This document shows positions 1 through 12,489 of a stretch of DNA of 64,000 nucleotides, piece after piece; the stretch's first letter is position 1, and every line of letters starts with the position of its first letter. A program made the translations under genes and the position numbers. The stretch lies in the NCBI GenBank assembly GCA_947579605.1, contig OX388307.1:10951237-11015236 (forward strand), in the 5' to 3' direction. This DNA is from Athripsodes cinereus (Eukaryota; Arthropoda; Insecta; Trichoptera; Leptoceridae). The notes below the pieces were generated by a model. It worked only from the letters and a program-made list of their open reading frames with translations, did not search any database and was not told the origin of the DNA.

Positions 1-2103
1 TTAAATTTAATAATTATAAAGTTTACTTATCTAAACACAATTGTTTTATTTAAACATAATTTCTTCTAAAAATATTAGTATAAAAGGTAAGTTATAAAAG
101 TGGTCAATATATTTGCCATTGACCACTTACCGTTTCACATTTTCCTAAATGTTCATTGGCATATATATTGACCACCACTTTTTGGGTATATAATGTATGA
201 AAAAAAAAAAAAAATTATATCTAAAAAAATGTTCCTGAATAGATCATTAGCTAATATTATAAAAAAAAAATACAATATTAACAAAAAGCCTATTCTGCCC
301 TATAAAGGGTTAAGGTTATAATTTCTTTTTATTTAGAACCTAAATCTACTTGTTTAAAAAAATAAAAACGTACATGTTGTATTAAATAAGAACTGTGAGA
401 GTCAGATGTTCATCAATATAACAACTGAAATATCGGTCAATACCTATAAGAGTTTTTTCAGTAGTATACACGTACCAAGATAGATGTCGACAAGAATTGT
501 TGTGCATGTATTATAAATTATTCTTCACTGTAGATCGTTCACAAGATATTATAGATCACTCGAGTAAGAGGCGGTGGGATACACATACAGATCATATTTA
601 TTTATCTATAGATATCTCTTTGCAGATAGGCAGTAGGTACATGCACAGGAGGCGGAGAAAACTGAATGCTACTCAAGTATTTTTGAATTAATCCTCGTTC
701 ACTCTTAAATATTCTTCTATAACTGGAGAGGTATGGAACTGTTTTATTTAATTCAATGAAATGGTTCACTCACAAAATAAACTTTAGGTAAGTGTTTATT
801 ACACAAATTATAATAAATAATTTACAAATATTAATCTTGAAATGTCAAAAAAGTAGAATGCATTAAAATTAAATATCAAAAGTATTGAAATTGATGGAGA
901 AAAGTATTTAACGACTAGCAAGTTCCGTACATACAAACCATCAGCAGCCAGAGATTATTAAAATGTTCGAATTAGATAAATCAAAGTTTATGTTTTACTT
1001 TTTAATCATATAATAGTCATAAAAATGAGATGATGAGATCGTGTTTGATAACTTAATTACTAAGAAACACTGAAATCTGTATTTTACTCATCACACAGGT
1101 ATACATATAACAAAATTACACATTTCAGATTGCTAAAAATAATAACTGACCAGACTTCAAGTAGATAATATAGTAGGAACGTAATCGATGTGAATAAAAA
1201 AGCTATTTAAAATATTCCTTTTAACTTGTAAAAAAACAAGAAAAATTTCTACTTATTATTATCTTGTAGCTCTTGTCAATCTATATCTAGTTACAAATTA
1301 TTATTTTCCCCATAAAAATATAAAAAGCACAACATTAATTAAACATTATTACACTTTCCAGGTAGTTGTTAAACTTTTTAAAGTCAACTAGACAACGATG
1401 TTTCAGTCGTATTTTTTATTAATCCATTTATTTTATGCAAGCAAAGCAGTTTGATAGCTATTACATGTTGTTGATAATAAATAAGGATTAATATTATTAA
1501 ATTGTCATATAATATGCAGATTAATAATGTGGCTATGACCCTTGAAAGGTCGGTGAGCCCCGTAAAAGTCCCTTAATAAGTCGTATGGCGTAGGTAATCC
1601 AGCAACTGAAGCACGTGCCCAAAGCTCATTATTCAGAAGAACAGTCAAGGCAGATTACATCATAATATTAAAATGAGAAACACTTTAATTTAAACGTACC
1701 TACCCCATCTGCGATGACAGTTATAATGCCCTCTTAAATACGGTCAGTAATTTCATACAGGCGTTAAATTTTTATGAAAAGTGGAAGTAGCAGTGTGTCG
1801 AACAGGTTCCTAAATTTACGACAAAGTAAGAGATGAAGGAAACGTTATAATATTTTACGTCTAGGAAATATACTTACTCGACTGCAGAGGCGTTCATTCA
1901 TGGAACACTTGGTTAATATTATATTCGCGCTTTCAATAAAATGTATTACACAAGTTAGGTAAGTATGGGTATGAAATATGCTTCCATCTGATTCAAAGCC
2001 TTATATTGTTTTAGCAACGTGCAGTGCACACTATTGACGAATCAGACCATATCAATGTACGAGTAGATGTACACCATTTTCAGTTACTAGTATATTTTAT
2101 TAC
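1..2103. other. AT-rich intergenic DNA, no gene seen
   Basis: I see no coding region with family resemblance here. The only clear structure is a small imperfect inverted repeat (96-118 against 157-184) built on the words AAAGTGGTCAATATAT and its complement. The rest is AT-rich sequence with A runs. Confidence 0.6.
96..184. repeat. Small imperfect inverted repeat
   Basis: The left arm (96-118, starting AAAAGTGGTCAATATAT) is mirrored by the right arm (157-184, ending ACCACCACTTTTT). A third partial copy of the arm word (TTGACCACTT) lies at 119-128. Arms are about 23-28 bp with a few mismatches. It may be a short foldback element or an end fragment; no target duplication was recognised. Confidence 0.5.
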
Positions 2104-2720
2104 ATACTAGTTGACCCAGCGAACTTCGTACCGCCTAACAATCAATAAATGATTAATATTATTTTCAATCTCTTTACAAACTCTCGAGGATCCTAAACAT
2201 TTTTTCTCATAGACTACTTTCAAAAATTTGCTGGTTCCGGTGGACCCCCTGTATTTCTCGCTTTTATTTTATTATTCATCGCTAAATTTTCGAAATGGTA
2301 TGGGAATTTGAAATAATCCAAAAACTCCTCGGTTTTTTTTACAGAGTATTTTCTCACAGTACCTTTTTCTACTATGTAACGGGTATTTGTACCAAATATT
2401 GTTTACTTTAAAAATATTACGCGTTTAAATTTTACCCCCCCCCCCCCCTCCGTTGCCGAATTTACAAAATGGTATAGAAATTTCAAATAATGCAAAAACT
2501 CTTCGGTTTTCATAAAGAATATTTTCTCACAGTACCTTTTTCTACAATTTACCGGATATTTGTACCGAATATCCGATACTTTAACTACGGATTGGTGGAC
2601 CTCTACTTACGACTCATGCACCCCCATTTTTAGTCACGCCATCGTAGACCCCCGTCGAGTCTCCTGTGGATCTCTGGGGATACACCTGGACCACTTTGGG
2701 ATTCACTGGTATAGTTCAAA
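2104..2720 (+). repeat. RTE/Proto2-like non-LTR repeat fragment
   Basis: It starts with ACTAGTTGACCCAGCGAACT, a word typical of widely dispersed RTE-type repeats in insects (established pattern, recalled from memory). A 130-bp block around 2290-2410 is repeated at 2465-2590, sharing AATGGTAT, AAACTC, CTCGG and TATTTTCTCACAGTACC. The tail block (2575-2720) recurs at 4560-4650. No intact reading frame remains. A run of 14 C lies near 2437-2450. Confidence 0.5.
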
Positions 2721-2959
2721 AAGTAAAATTAATTTATGTTGAACAATTAAATTTAACTCATATAATATGTAGGTACTAATTTATTTTTTATGTTGATACC
2801 TACTCATTCATTTTAAATGTATAAAAATTCTTTCCATGATTTTTTCAAAATTGAAATTTCAGAACCACAGATGTTGTGTGGATAACGATTCTAACTTGAA
2901 AATGTATACAAAAATTATTCTATAAATAGGCCAATCTATGAAAAAACTACATCGTTGAT

Positions 2960-3235
2960 TTTGTATAATTATCCATATTGTTTGTGTGACAGCGGAACTG
3001 TCTGAAGCGGAACTGAACAAACGGCATTTTCATACAAAAATACATTCCGACTATTCCGTTGGATTTTCCAAAAATTTTCTTTCATACAAACAGTTTCCTG
3101 ATAATTACAAACACAACAAAAAACAATTAGCCAAGTTGTTTCAGCTGTTCTCAAGTTATGGAGTGACATACATGGTCAATCCATTTTTATTTATAAGATT
3201 AGTAAGATATAATGTGATGAAAATCGTAATATATT
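2960..3235 (-). repeat. Dispersed interspersed repeat fragment, unclassified
   Basis: On the minus strand it contains words such as GAAAATCCAACGGAATAGTC and CAGTTCCGCTTCAGACAGTT that I recognise as a common interspersed insect repeat. Both strands carry short open frames that do not resemble any protein. I could not assign a class; RTE or Helitron remnants are the likeliest. Confidence 0.35.
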
Positions 3236-3689
3236 AGCAAGTAAAGCCACAAATTAATAAATCGGATATCGTTTAGAGTGACATAAATGTGGAAAAATAG
3301 GTGGCGCATTTTTCAAAGAATGTTTTACATAAACAATATAAAAAATACGAGCTTCCAAGTGGAAGACGTTGGCAGAGAACAGAAAAAGAGGGCAGGCAAA
3401 AAAATATGTAATTGATATTCGGTTTTCTGAACTCATGCTTTCAAAAATGGAGTGTTCTGGTGCGAGTATAAATTATTATATTTTATTATATGTTGCATTG
3501 CATTAATGCAAAGTCATATAAGAGATAATATATTATATAAGTAAATTACTTTGCATTTTAAAACAGCATTATTTATTGCGTTAATGCACAAGTAGGAGAA
3601 TTCCAAAATTAAAACGAGCGTTTTTTCTGCGACTTCCCATGTACCATTAAAATAATGAAACCTAAAAAATGCATGCATTTTATCCATTT

Positions 3690-4345
3690 AAACACTTGTA
3701 CTGAATTCAATTATAATGAATGCGCCATATATTTTACATTCGCTGTATATCGAGAGTGATAAGGGCATAGTTGGAAAATATCGCGCTTCTGCTATAAACT
3801 CGCCAATTACACAAATTTACTTGTTCAGTAATGTTGTTATGTTTATATTTTTCACTACTATTTTTTGTGTAATAATTTTTTTTACTATTATTATATTCAA
3901 ATACTCGTTTCATATAACTTTTATTAGTGAGCTGATAATGTATGATGAAAATTATGCGAAATAATTTATTATTGATTATAAATACATTTAACTAAATTAC
4001 TATTTTTGATAATACAAAGTATCAGCATTGAAAGCAAATACATTAAATATTAATTGTTTGAGATAATTCACGTTTAATATCATTTATATATTTGTAAACA
4101 AGTTTAATTGATAATGTATATATCCACCAGTATTAATAATTAATAGAGCAATTCGTATACAATATGGAACGGTGAAAATATCTGTATCGTGATAATTTTT
4201 GAATAAATATTATTATAATATTCATTTAATGTATTAGCGTATACGATAAAACTAACGCTAGACACAAATGTGAAAACTAGCGTCAATGACGTGCGTTCAA
4301 GACTAAATTTTTTTGTGTCGATATCGGTCTGTGTAGCCAACATCC
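3690..4345. other. Intergenic DNA, no gene seen
   Basis: AT-rich. A weakly conserved piece near 3755-3800 (CGCGCTTCTGCTATAAACTCGCC) resembles the SR-B repeat found elsewhere in the window. Nothing else was recognised. Confidence 0.45.
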
Positions 4346-4348
4346 TTC

Positions 4349-4450
4349 ATACTATCTATCTATAACATCAAGGCACATCACACAAGTGGAGTAGTCAGCG
4401 GACTAACTACATGTTTTAAATATTATGCAGGTTCTCTTCTCAATGTCATA
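4349..4450 (-). repeat. SR-A SINE-like element, fragment
   Basis: It begins with an ACTATCTATCTATAAC tail (GATA repeat on the other strand), followed by CACACAAGTGGAGTAG. This matches the 3' half of SR-A in reverse orientation. It is diverged and lacks the 5' half. Confidence 0.6.
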
Positions 4451-4469
4451 AAATATTTAGACGTCCTAA

Positions 4470-4652
4470 ACTCCCCCGTCACTAAATTCTCGAGATGGTA
4501 CAGGTATTTGAAATATTTCAAAAACTCTTCGGTTTCCTTAAAGAATATTTACTCGCATCATTAAGTATCTGGTACTTTTACCGAATATCCCATACTTTAA
4601 CTATGGATTCGTGGAACCCCGCTTAGGACTCGTGAACCCCCATTTTTTAGTC
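4470..4652 (+). repeat. Second copy of the 2.1-2.7 kb repeat, interrupted
   Basis: It shares AAACTCTTCGGTTT, ATCCCATACTTTAACTA and ACCCCCATTTTTTAGTCAC with the repeat at 2465-2650. It stops where the Penelope-like sequence begins, so that element appears to have inserted into this repeat. Confidence 0.55.
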
Positions 4653-5275
4653 ACACCAACTAATTTAGGTAAAATCTCACATGTGATAAGTAAACATGTA
4701 AAGAATAGTATTAAATGTGCATACTACACCAACAATAATATAAGTAGATTACTTTTTAATCATAAAGATAGGGTAGATATTATGGATAATAGTGGTGTAT
4801 ATTGTATTAGTTGTAAGGATTGTAATAAGAAATATATAGGCCAAACAAGTAGGGCAATCAAAACTCGCATTCAGGGGGTTATCCGGATATTCTGAGATGG
4901 CAGACCATTGTGTCGAGCTTGATCATTCTATTGACATGCAAGGTACTAAGGTCTTACTCTCCGAGTCCAAGGTTGGCAAACTGAATGCCTTGGAGACCCT
5001 TGAAATTCACAAAAATAGAAATAATTTGGTGAATATCCAAATACCATACGCATCTCCCCTGTTGATATACCCATCTCCTTCACTCTTTCCAAACACACTT
5101 AACTCCACCCAGTCTTCCCCACCTTCAATCTCTCCCCCCCCCCCCCTAGTATAGAAAACAGACTCACTTTTTATGAACTTTGACTAATTAGTCCTCCTGA
5201 TGATTAGAAGCCTTGGCGAAAACGTTTGAGGTTAATAAATTTAATTTGGAAAGAATACAGTGTTTTAAATAAAAA
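4653..5275 (+). pseudogene. Penelope-like retroelement remnant (GIY-YIG endonuclease end)
   Basis: The first readable part (to 4895) gives GVYCISCKDCNKKYIGQTSR, with the GVY and YIGQT signature of the GIY-YIG nuclease at the C-terminus of Penelope-like elements. A frame change follows, and the frame starting at 4897 continues with ADHCVELDHSID and KLNALETLEI, typical of the same domain. The 5' part encoding reverse transcriptase is missing. The piece ends in a 3' UTR (GGCGAAAACGTTTGAGGTTAATAAA, 5214-5238) of the kind these elements carry. The copy is dead: 5'-truncated and frameshifted, with part of the nuclease lost at the break. Confidence 0.75.
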
Positions 5276-6030
5276 TTATTTAATTATACGTTAATGATGA
5301 ATTTCCAAAGTTTTAACACAAAAACATTAGATTTATTTAATTTAACTTGGTTTGTTAATGAAATAAGTGCGACCTAAATGATGAAACGTTTCATATTGGA
5401 CTTCCGGACAGACTGTAATACTAATATAGGTGCTATACAGAACGTGTTATTATGGCACTTTTATGACACAATTTCAAAATAACTGTAAAAAAAGTTGTCC
5501 TCAAACCCCTTACTCTCCGAATATCTTTGAATACTTAAATTTTTAAAAACCGAGCGATGTCATTATAATGGTCTTTTCCAAACAATTTAAAACACTTTGT
5601 TGAACACAACCGAGTTATTTGAATAATTTAGATAAACAAGATTGATGTAGGTTGTATTATTTTGTCTTCAATGTCGTTTTGCGTTAAGATTTTAGAAATT
5701 TTCGTCTGAATTCATTATGATAATTTATCTGTCGTCTAAGAAAAAATATCAGGTACCTGCTTAAAAAGTTTATAATATTGATATTTGATTACATTTGGCA
5801 AATTGTACGAACTCTTATCATGCAATGCATAATTTCTATCATACAGTTTATTTATTATCTTATATTAGTGACGTTGAACTTAAGGATTTGTCTTTTCATT
5901 TCTTCCAACCATGAGGATTAAACAAAAGTTATCTCAATGAAAAAATTAAAACCGGTAATAAAAAATTACGTAATCATTCATTAACTATGTACATGGGTTG
6001 GCTGGATGAAATCGCATATAATGTGATAAG
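5276..6030. other. Intergenic DNA, no gene seen
   Basis: AT-rich with no coding signature or recognised repeat. Confidence 0.5.
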
Positions 6031-6034
6031 CATG

Positions 6035-6178
6035 CGCCAGGTTAGTTGGGAGACATTGCATTCTAGCGATAAACGCGCCCTCTCTGCAGTTAATTGTATA
6101 ACTGCTATTTTATGATACTTTGTATTGATTTGAAATAATGTTAACAATGTAGAGTGAGGAATAAAATAAATAAATTAT
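6035..6178 (+). repeat. SR-B LINE 3'-end module
   Basis: It contains GGTTAGTTGGGAGACATTGC, AGCGATAAACGCGCCCTCT and GAGGAATAAAATAAATAAAT in order. This is the full SR-B layout: GGTTAGTTGGAAGA, then GCGATAAACTCGCCCTCTG, then GTACAGTGAAGAATAAA and an (AAAT)n tail. It resembles 3' ends of common lepidopteran LINEs. It supplies an AATAAA motif on the plus strand. Confidence 0.65.
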
Positions 6179-6199
6179 AAGCTCGCTTTTTGAAGTTTT

Positions 6200-6447
6200 A
6201 TCATACCATACCATCACGGCATATCCCACAAGTGGGGTAGCCAGCAGACCAGCTGCATATAGTAAACATGCAAGCTGTCCTCTCCGTGCCAATATAAAAT
6301 CAAGACATTCAGGATGGGTGGCAAGCCTAATCGCTGAATTAAAGATGTAAAAGGTCTTATTTTTTCGAACACCTGCCTTTTACAGGACACTCGAAAACTT
6401 ACGGATAAGAGTGGGAGACCAATTCTTTACCGGGTGCTCCACGGGAA
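6200..6447 (-). repeat. SR-A SINE-like element, nearly complete
   Basis: On the minus strand it reads CCCGTGGAGCACCCGGTAAA, then AGTGTCCTGTAAAAGGCAGG, CACCCATCCTGAATGTCTTG and CCCACTTGTGGGATATGCCG. It has both ends of the family and is one of the two best copies for building a consensus (with 29,095-29,370). Confidence 0.8.
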
Positions 6448-6513
6448 ATTTTCAATAATGTTTTATTATTTAGCATGTGTTATACCTAATCATGCTACTA
6501 AGTACCTATAGAA

Positions 6514-6620
6514 AACTATCTATCTATTCCTTCACGTCACATCCCAAATGGGGTAGGCAGAGAGAACGGAACGTCATATAGATGTCTCCTTACATACTTC
6601 TGTCGCCCACTCTACATCCT
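6514..6620 (-). repeat. SR-A-like diverged fragment
   Basis: CTATCTATCTATTCCTTCAC followed by CACATCCCAAATGGGGTAGG repeats the tail and core layout of SR-A in reverse, with many substitutions. Confidence 0.4.
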
Positions 6621-6649
6621 TTTCAACATCTCCTTTGGTGAAAACCAAA

Positions 6650-8065
6650 ATTGACTTTCAATATCGAAATATATCATTATCATTATCATACATACAATAT
6701 CATATTGAACCGTGTTTTCAGTATGCGAAATATTCTATAATTTTTAAGGTATAAATCTATACTAATATTGTAAGTAGGTAGGTACATCATTTGCCAATAA
6801 AAATGCATTTTTAAAAAACTATCCTTATTTTGGGAGAAGCTCACATCAATATAAAAAAGTATAATTAAATACACTAGTTATAACAAAATGTTTAACCCTT
6901 TCACATTTAATATTACATGTTTTGATTATTTCTTCCGAAAGATCAAATACAGAGATATATTAAATAAATAAAAAACAGAAAATAGAACACAATCTCACAA
7001 CTGTGAGGAGGAAAACGTTAAAAAAATAATATTATCAAAGTTTTTACGAATTCTGAAGAAATATAATATTTTACAATGCTTTCCAGCTACTGTGTCAGAA
7101 GATAGATATGTGTAGTGAGATATGATTAGACGGAGGTAAGTGTCACATGATGACCCTCATCAGAAAAAAGTGTCACAAATAAAAACCGAAACCAAACGAA
7201 CGCCAAGAGGACACATTGTATTGAAACATGTGTCCAACCAAATATATCTGTCTACGTACCAATACAATACATTTTTAATAAAATATATTATTTTTGATTC
7301 TCACCAGAAATATCATTTCATACAGATGATGTAGGTAAAGAATAAATAATAATTATCAAATGAAATTATACGTTATATTTTTAAATGAGGTAAATGTGAA
7401 AGGATAAACTTATCCGGCATTTCATTCTCCCTACCCAGTACCCAGCCTACTGAAGTACAGCCTCAGATATACAGGTATAAGAGTAAATACAAATATCTCC
7501 GTATCTATTAAAACACAACATTTCCAAATTACCGGAATACGTGTACTGTTTGTGTCGATAGAATTTATAATGGTAGGTCTATGTATATTTCAAAAAGTTC
7601 CGATTATTATTTTTTTTATATTTTCGCCATAAAATAATATCCCTACAGAATATTCAGCATGGGTTTGTACTAAATCATGGTTACAGCTTTATGCCCGCTC
7701 TGCTACCAACTACACTTTGACATTTTTTTCAACGATAATGTGAACCATATCTCGTTGGTAGGCTCCCCTCTTTAATATGCATTACATTTTCAAACATATG
7801 ACACTACCTGGTGCGGCCATATATTCCGTAGCTCATATCACACAATCGTATATCATTTCAGCGGGTAGATATCTCTCTTGTTTATGGTATCGTCATCCTT
7901 TGCACATATTCCGATAGCAATTTTTATATAATATACAGCGTTGATGGTGTCTATCTAGATTGTTAAAAAAACCTCATTAAGTAGATACTATACTTTACAT
8001 TAACAATGTGTATATTATTTCTATGACATCGATATCGCATACTGTTAGGAATATCGTGTAAAAAA
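6650..8065. other. Intergenic DNA, no gene seen
   Basis: No gene, RNA or bounded element was recognised. Short open frames here lack any family resemblance. Confidence 0.5.
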
Positions 8066-8067
8066 TA

Positions 8068-8176
8068 ATACTCTCCGTGCCAATAAAAGATTAAGTCATT
8101 CAAAATAAATAGCAAACTTCATCGCTGAATTTAAGATTTGAATGTCTTTATTCTTTTTTCACACTTTTACAGTACA
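8068..8176 (-). repeat. SR-A fragment (5' half)
   Basis: CTCTCCGTGCCAATAAAAGA, then TCATCGCTGAATTTAAGAT and the TTTACAGT region match the first half of SR-A in reverse orientation. Confidence 0.55.
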
Positions 8177-8310
8177 TTTTTATTTATTTATTTATTTATT
8201 TATATCCATCACACCATAGACCCCATTATAGGGCACTTGGGTTTGTCAGGTTTACAATATCAAATCAACAAGACACAGAAGCATGAAAATACAAAATTAT
8301 CGACACAAGA
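8177..8310 (-). repeat. Jockey-like LINE 3' end
   Basis: On the minus strand it ends CCCAAGTGCCCTATAATGGG followed by an ATAAATAAATAA tail. The LINE at 13.8-15.6 kb has the same 3' UTR theme (CCCAAGTGTCCTACTGTAAAGG), so this is probably a truncated relative. The (TTTA)n tail is at about 8179-8203. Confidence 0.55.
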
Positions 8311-9180
8311 AAAATAAAAATCAAGACAATAAAATTATATGAAAAAAAAAAACATACGTACACACAAGCATAAAACACTTGAGTCAATATATAAATCAAG
8401 AAAAATTCGAAAAGCATGTTACAAAAAAATGTTGACATTTCCGTGTTCCCAATACAAACGTTAATATACTAATGAGAAAAATAGGGTTAACATTCATATC
8501 TTGCAGCGATAGTTAAAGAGTAGGTATGCTAAGAGAATAAACTATAAATACACTTTTTTCTATCAGTACCTAGACTTCTTTTTCTATACTCCAAATGGGT
8601 ACAGTCTATTTCAACGTGATACTACTATGAAAATATCTTTTTTTACTTTATACTTAAATTTAAAAAGTTTGTTTTTGAGTAATTTTACCATTATTAGGCA
8701 AGTACAATATCGCCATTATTTAATATATTTTACCATTATTATATAAGGTAGAGTATCGTTTGACGCTTTTCAAATCTCATCAAACTATTTTTTGCAATCG
8801 ATTTCCAATGAAAATTCACTGAATAAAATATTCATAAAAACATTTATATGGACATGTATGAATTTTAGAAAAATTAAAAAAATCATTTCTTTTTTCAACT
8901 CAGCGAAAATCACCGCATCCAAATCTGATAATACTATTCGATAAAAGAAAATTCAACCTACCAAAGTAACCCCTTGTACGATGGACCCCATTTTTTCTTA
9001 TATTTTTATTCACATCCCCAGCAAACCAACCTCTGCCATGATTTATATATCTCCTGTCCATACCTTTTATTTATCAAAAGAATATTTCTTTACTAACTAT
9101 CTATTATACAAATATTGTACCTTCTTATATGAAACCGAATTCTACAAATAATGATTGCAAAAATGCGTGCCACATATCAC
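8311..9180. other. Intergenic DNA, no gene seen
   Basis: AT-rich sequence without recognisable features. Confidence 0.45.
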
Positions 9181-9442
9181 TTATCGTCGTTGGTTCTATG
9201 ATACCTCTTATGTACTCTAAACCAAATTTTAAAGGAGACGGAAAAAAACTGTTTTAAAGTCCACAGATCAACAAATGTAATCAAAGTTATTATCAAATTC
9301 ATGTAAAAATTTAGACGTTTTACATGAAAATGAAAATAAATATGATTACATTTGTTGATCTGTGGATTTAAAACAGTTTTTTGCATCCCTGTAAAAATTG
9401 GTTTGGAACACATAAGAGGTTTCATAGAACCGACGACGTTAT
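9181..9442. repeat. 260-bp inverted repeat (foldback element)
   Basis: The left arm (about 9181-9285, with TGGTTCTATGATACCTCTTA and CCACAGATCAACAAATGTAA) is the complement of the right arm (about 9338-9440, with TTACATTTGTTGATCTGTGG and TAAGAGGTTTCATAGAACC). Arms are about 100 bp and nearly perfect, with a loop of about 50 bp. A related end word (CACATAAGAGGTTTCAT) recurs at 28,736. This fits a foldback-type MITE or a palindromic remnant. The two short open frames here are mirror images through the arms. Confidence 0.75.
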
Positions 9443-9626
9443 CTCAACAGCCTTTTCACAGAATTACGATAGTCAACTGATTTCCTTCAATCAAATAGTA
9501 ACTAGATATACTGTTCATTTCTATCAGTCCTTTCTACTTTATGTGAGTAAAACTTTATTGTGCAATATCTTTTTGTATACTTTCTGATCCGTGGATTTTT
9601 TAGAATCGAAATGATTTCATTCATTC

Positions 9627-9785
9627 CTCGCCCTTAACGCTTCTCTCCCGAGCACAGGGCAAAACCAGCCTCTTTCATTCAAAGTGACTCTGCGCCAATT
9701 GCGTCACCTCCATCCACGACATTCCAAACGCTCTGATATTGTTGTTATAGGAACGGTGTATTGTGAAAGAGGTATTGTGTATTGT
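9627..9785 (-). repeat. (GAT)n-tailed LINE 3' fragment
   Basis: It shares GAGCACAGGGCAAAACCAGC, GCCAATTGCGTCACCTC and GGAACGGTGTATTGTGAAAG with the better preserved copies at 40.06 and 53.4 kb. The coding frame is broken and only the last 50 or so codons are represented. Confidence 0.65.
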
Positions 9786-10325
9786 ATTTTAAGTAATACA
9801 AGGAACAAACTTTAATTGTATATTAATTGTTTAGTGGCAAAATATTCAATCTTTGTTTTCAATCATAAAAATAATGCAAAATTTATATATAACTAGAATC
9901 GATTGAGTTAAATTGTTATATTGCTTGGCATGTATATCGTTTACAAACTTTATACATTCCAATAATAAATAAGTTATGTTCTTACATTTGTATCTGTTAC
10001 AGTAGGTACCTACTTACTTTCTTTTATTTTTTCTTCAGGCTAAATTTATTTTACTTTTCATGTTATCATTCTGAAATATACATCAAAGAACAGATGCTGG
10101 TGACAAGCATAGATATGTTCATATTTTTTATCTCAAATCTTAAGTTTTGTTTCCCTATCTCAATATATAAAATTATTTCTATATTTCAAACTAAAATAAC
10201 AGAACATGTTTTACCTCATTATACATAGATAAAAATGCAACACCTTTTTTTAAAAAAACTGTAAATCTCTCATTTTCATGAACTTCGTTTATGAAAAACA
10301 TTAATTTTCCATTGATAATATTTTG
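9786..10325. other. Intergenic DNA, no gene seen
   Basis: Nothing recognised beyond AT-rich sequence. Confidence 0.45.
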
Positions 10326-10585
10326 TTTCGTGGAGCACCAAGCAAAGAATTGATCACCCACTCTCTTCCGAACGTTTTGGAGTGTCCTGTAAAAAGCAGA
10401 TGTTCCAAAAAATAAAGGTTGAATGAATTTTCTTCAATAAAAATTGAAAAATATAATATATATTTATTCAATTCAGCGATGAGATTTGCCACCCATCCTG
10501 AAAGCTATTTTTTGTTGGCACATGTTCATTACATGCAACTGTTCTGATGGCTACCCTACTTGTGTGGTATGGTTTGATGGTGTTG
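10326..10585 (+). repeat. SR-A SINE-like element, diverged full-length copy
   Basis: It starts CGTGGAGCACCAAGCAAAGA and runs through AGTGTCCTGTAAAAAGCAG and GCCACCCATCCTGAAAG to CTACCCTACTTGTG and GATGG. About 40 bp of AT-rich sequence is added in the middle. Confidence 0.7.
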
Positions 10586-12489
10586 TAGAGTTATTTTGCT
10601 GTTTAAAAAATATTTTTAATCACTTGGTTTGAAATAAATTAAGTTTGAAAATAGTTACGCGTAGATATGATTGGAAGATGTACATATATTTTTTATTACG
10701 ATACAACAGATTTTATGATAATAATCTAAGCCTCTGACATAATGAAGACAAGTGGACAAAATATAGATATCTATGTTAAATAATTTATGATTGTATGATC
10801 AATTTCATGTCAAAATATTCCTTCATTCGCTGTTAAGATTTTAATCGAGTAAATTTCCCATTTTATTTGTTTTCCTTTGCATTCAATGAACAATAAGTAT
10901 GTACTATGCGACTTGTATAAGACATTGGTAGATGGTATAACAAAAGATATAAATTTCTGTTACTGTAATACAATAGACTAAACCATGATTGTAAAATAAT
11001 CAGAAAAATATATCATTCTTCTTTATAACCAAACAATAATAAAGAAATACCTACGTAATAGTAAATAGGAGATACATGCAGCTAAAATAATAATATTTTT
11101 TACATTTTTCTTCCTTTTATCGAAATAATCAGATCGCATTCTTACCTTACACACAATTATATCCAGTCACAATAAAGTATGGAAGAGAATTCCCCAACAT
11201 ACAAACGTATGGAATCACAAAAGGAAATATATTTCCAGCTATCATCATTATACCTACATTATTATTATACCTACACAATACCTCTTGGAATTAATCGCTG
11301 TTTATTTATTTCCAAAGCGAATAGGCTACTATAATATTTCATTGTGCTACATACAATGTGTATGATAGTTTGCTAATTTATTATTTTCGGGCTACGTTAA
11401 TATGATTTCAATTTAGTACGAAAAGAGTACTATAAGGCATATCTATACTTGTTTTTTTTTAATTGTTCTAAGTTTTGAATATTAATCTCATTCTAAATTT
11501 AAATTATCCAGAGTGAATCAAAATAATATTATATGTAATTTTCTCTTCTGGGAACGGTCTCAACCATCAGATGTGAAAGGCGTTGATCTATACCAAAAGC
11601 GCAGTTATAGAAATGACTTGAAAGTGTTGTAAAAGAGAATAAGATAAAATGGAAAAAAAAAACATTGTGTGTGCATATGGTTCCATTCAAACCATATCTA
11701 CTGGAGTGACCTCGATGTCTGATCAAACGCACAGTGAGAGATATTTTAAGCGCATCTCCAGCTCTAGTTTACTGGACTTAGTACTGGAAAGATATCTACG
11801 TTCAACATCAGTGCATAAATAAATATTATGTGTCACCCGTATCCATGGTTATCCCTCACCATTGACTTTATAGAGAAGTGAAGGAGACCTTTGTTAGAAA
11901 GCAAAGTTAATATAAATATGTCTATGCAAGATTATAGAACCTCAATATTTTATAGAAATGTACACTTGGAAAATATTAATTAAACTTTTCAGTCATTGTT
12001 TTCTACTAAACTATGATTTCAATTCTACTTAATAATTGAAAGCAAGAGTTTCGATCACCTTTAACAAACCTTGACCCAACATTAAACTGTAAATAGCTGA
12101 TCCTTTGAACTAAGACTAACGAAGTATTGTTACAATACATAATTATTCTCAAGGTAAATATTGTAGGGTATCAAACTTTTTTAATTAAAGGATATTTACC
12201 GGAAGCTCACGAACAAATTGTTAAGAATATTCCGTACAACTCTGTGGTTTGCTCGCTTTCTTCTTAAGAACAATGGTTCAGAATCAGTTTAATATGTTAA
12301 CATTTTTCCTAAGTCCACAAGTATTTTAATAAAAGTTCCAAACATTATTATTTCCATCCCCAGAAGGGTTTCCTCACTTGAGTAAAGAAATCAAATTCAC
12401 AGCTTCCATCAGACCCAGAAAACTTTTTCTTTATAATTTCTTCTTTGATTTATTTCTAGTTGTTATCTTCATAAATAATGCAATGTTAA
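10586..12489. other. Intergenic DNA, no gene seen
   Basis: I find no coding region, RNA or bounded repeat in this 1.9-kb stretch. Confidence 0.45.

Noticed and set aside
3716..3964. 82-codon hydrophobic open frame resembling a membrane peptide
   Set aside because: AT-rich DNA gives Ile/Phe-rich frames by chance; no family match and part of it overlaps a weak SR-B-like piece.
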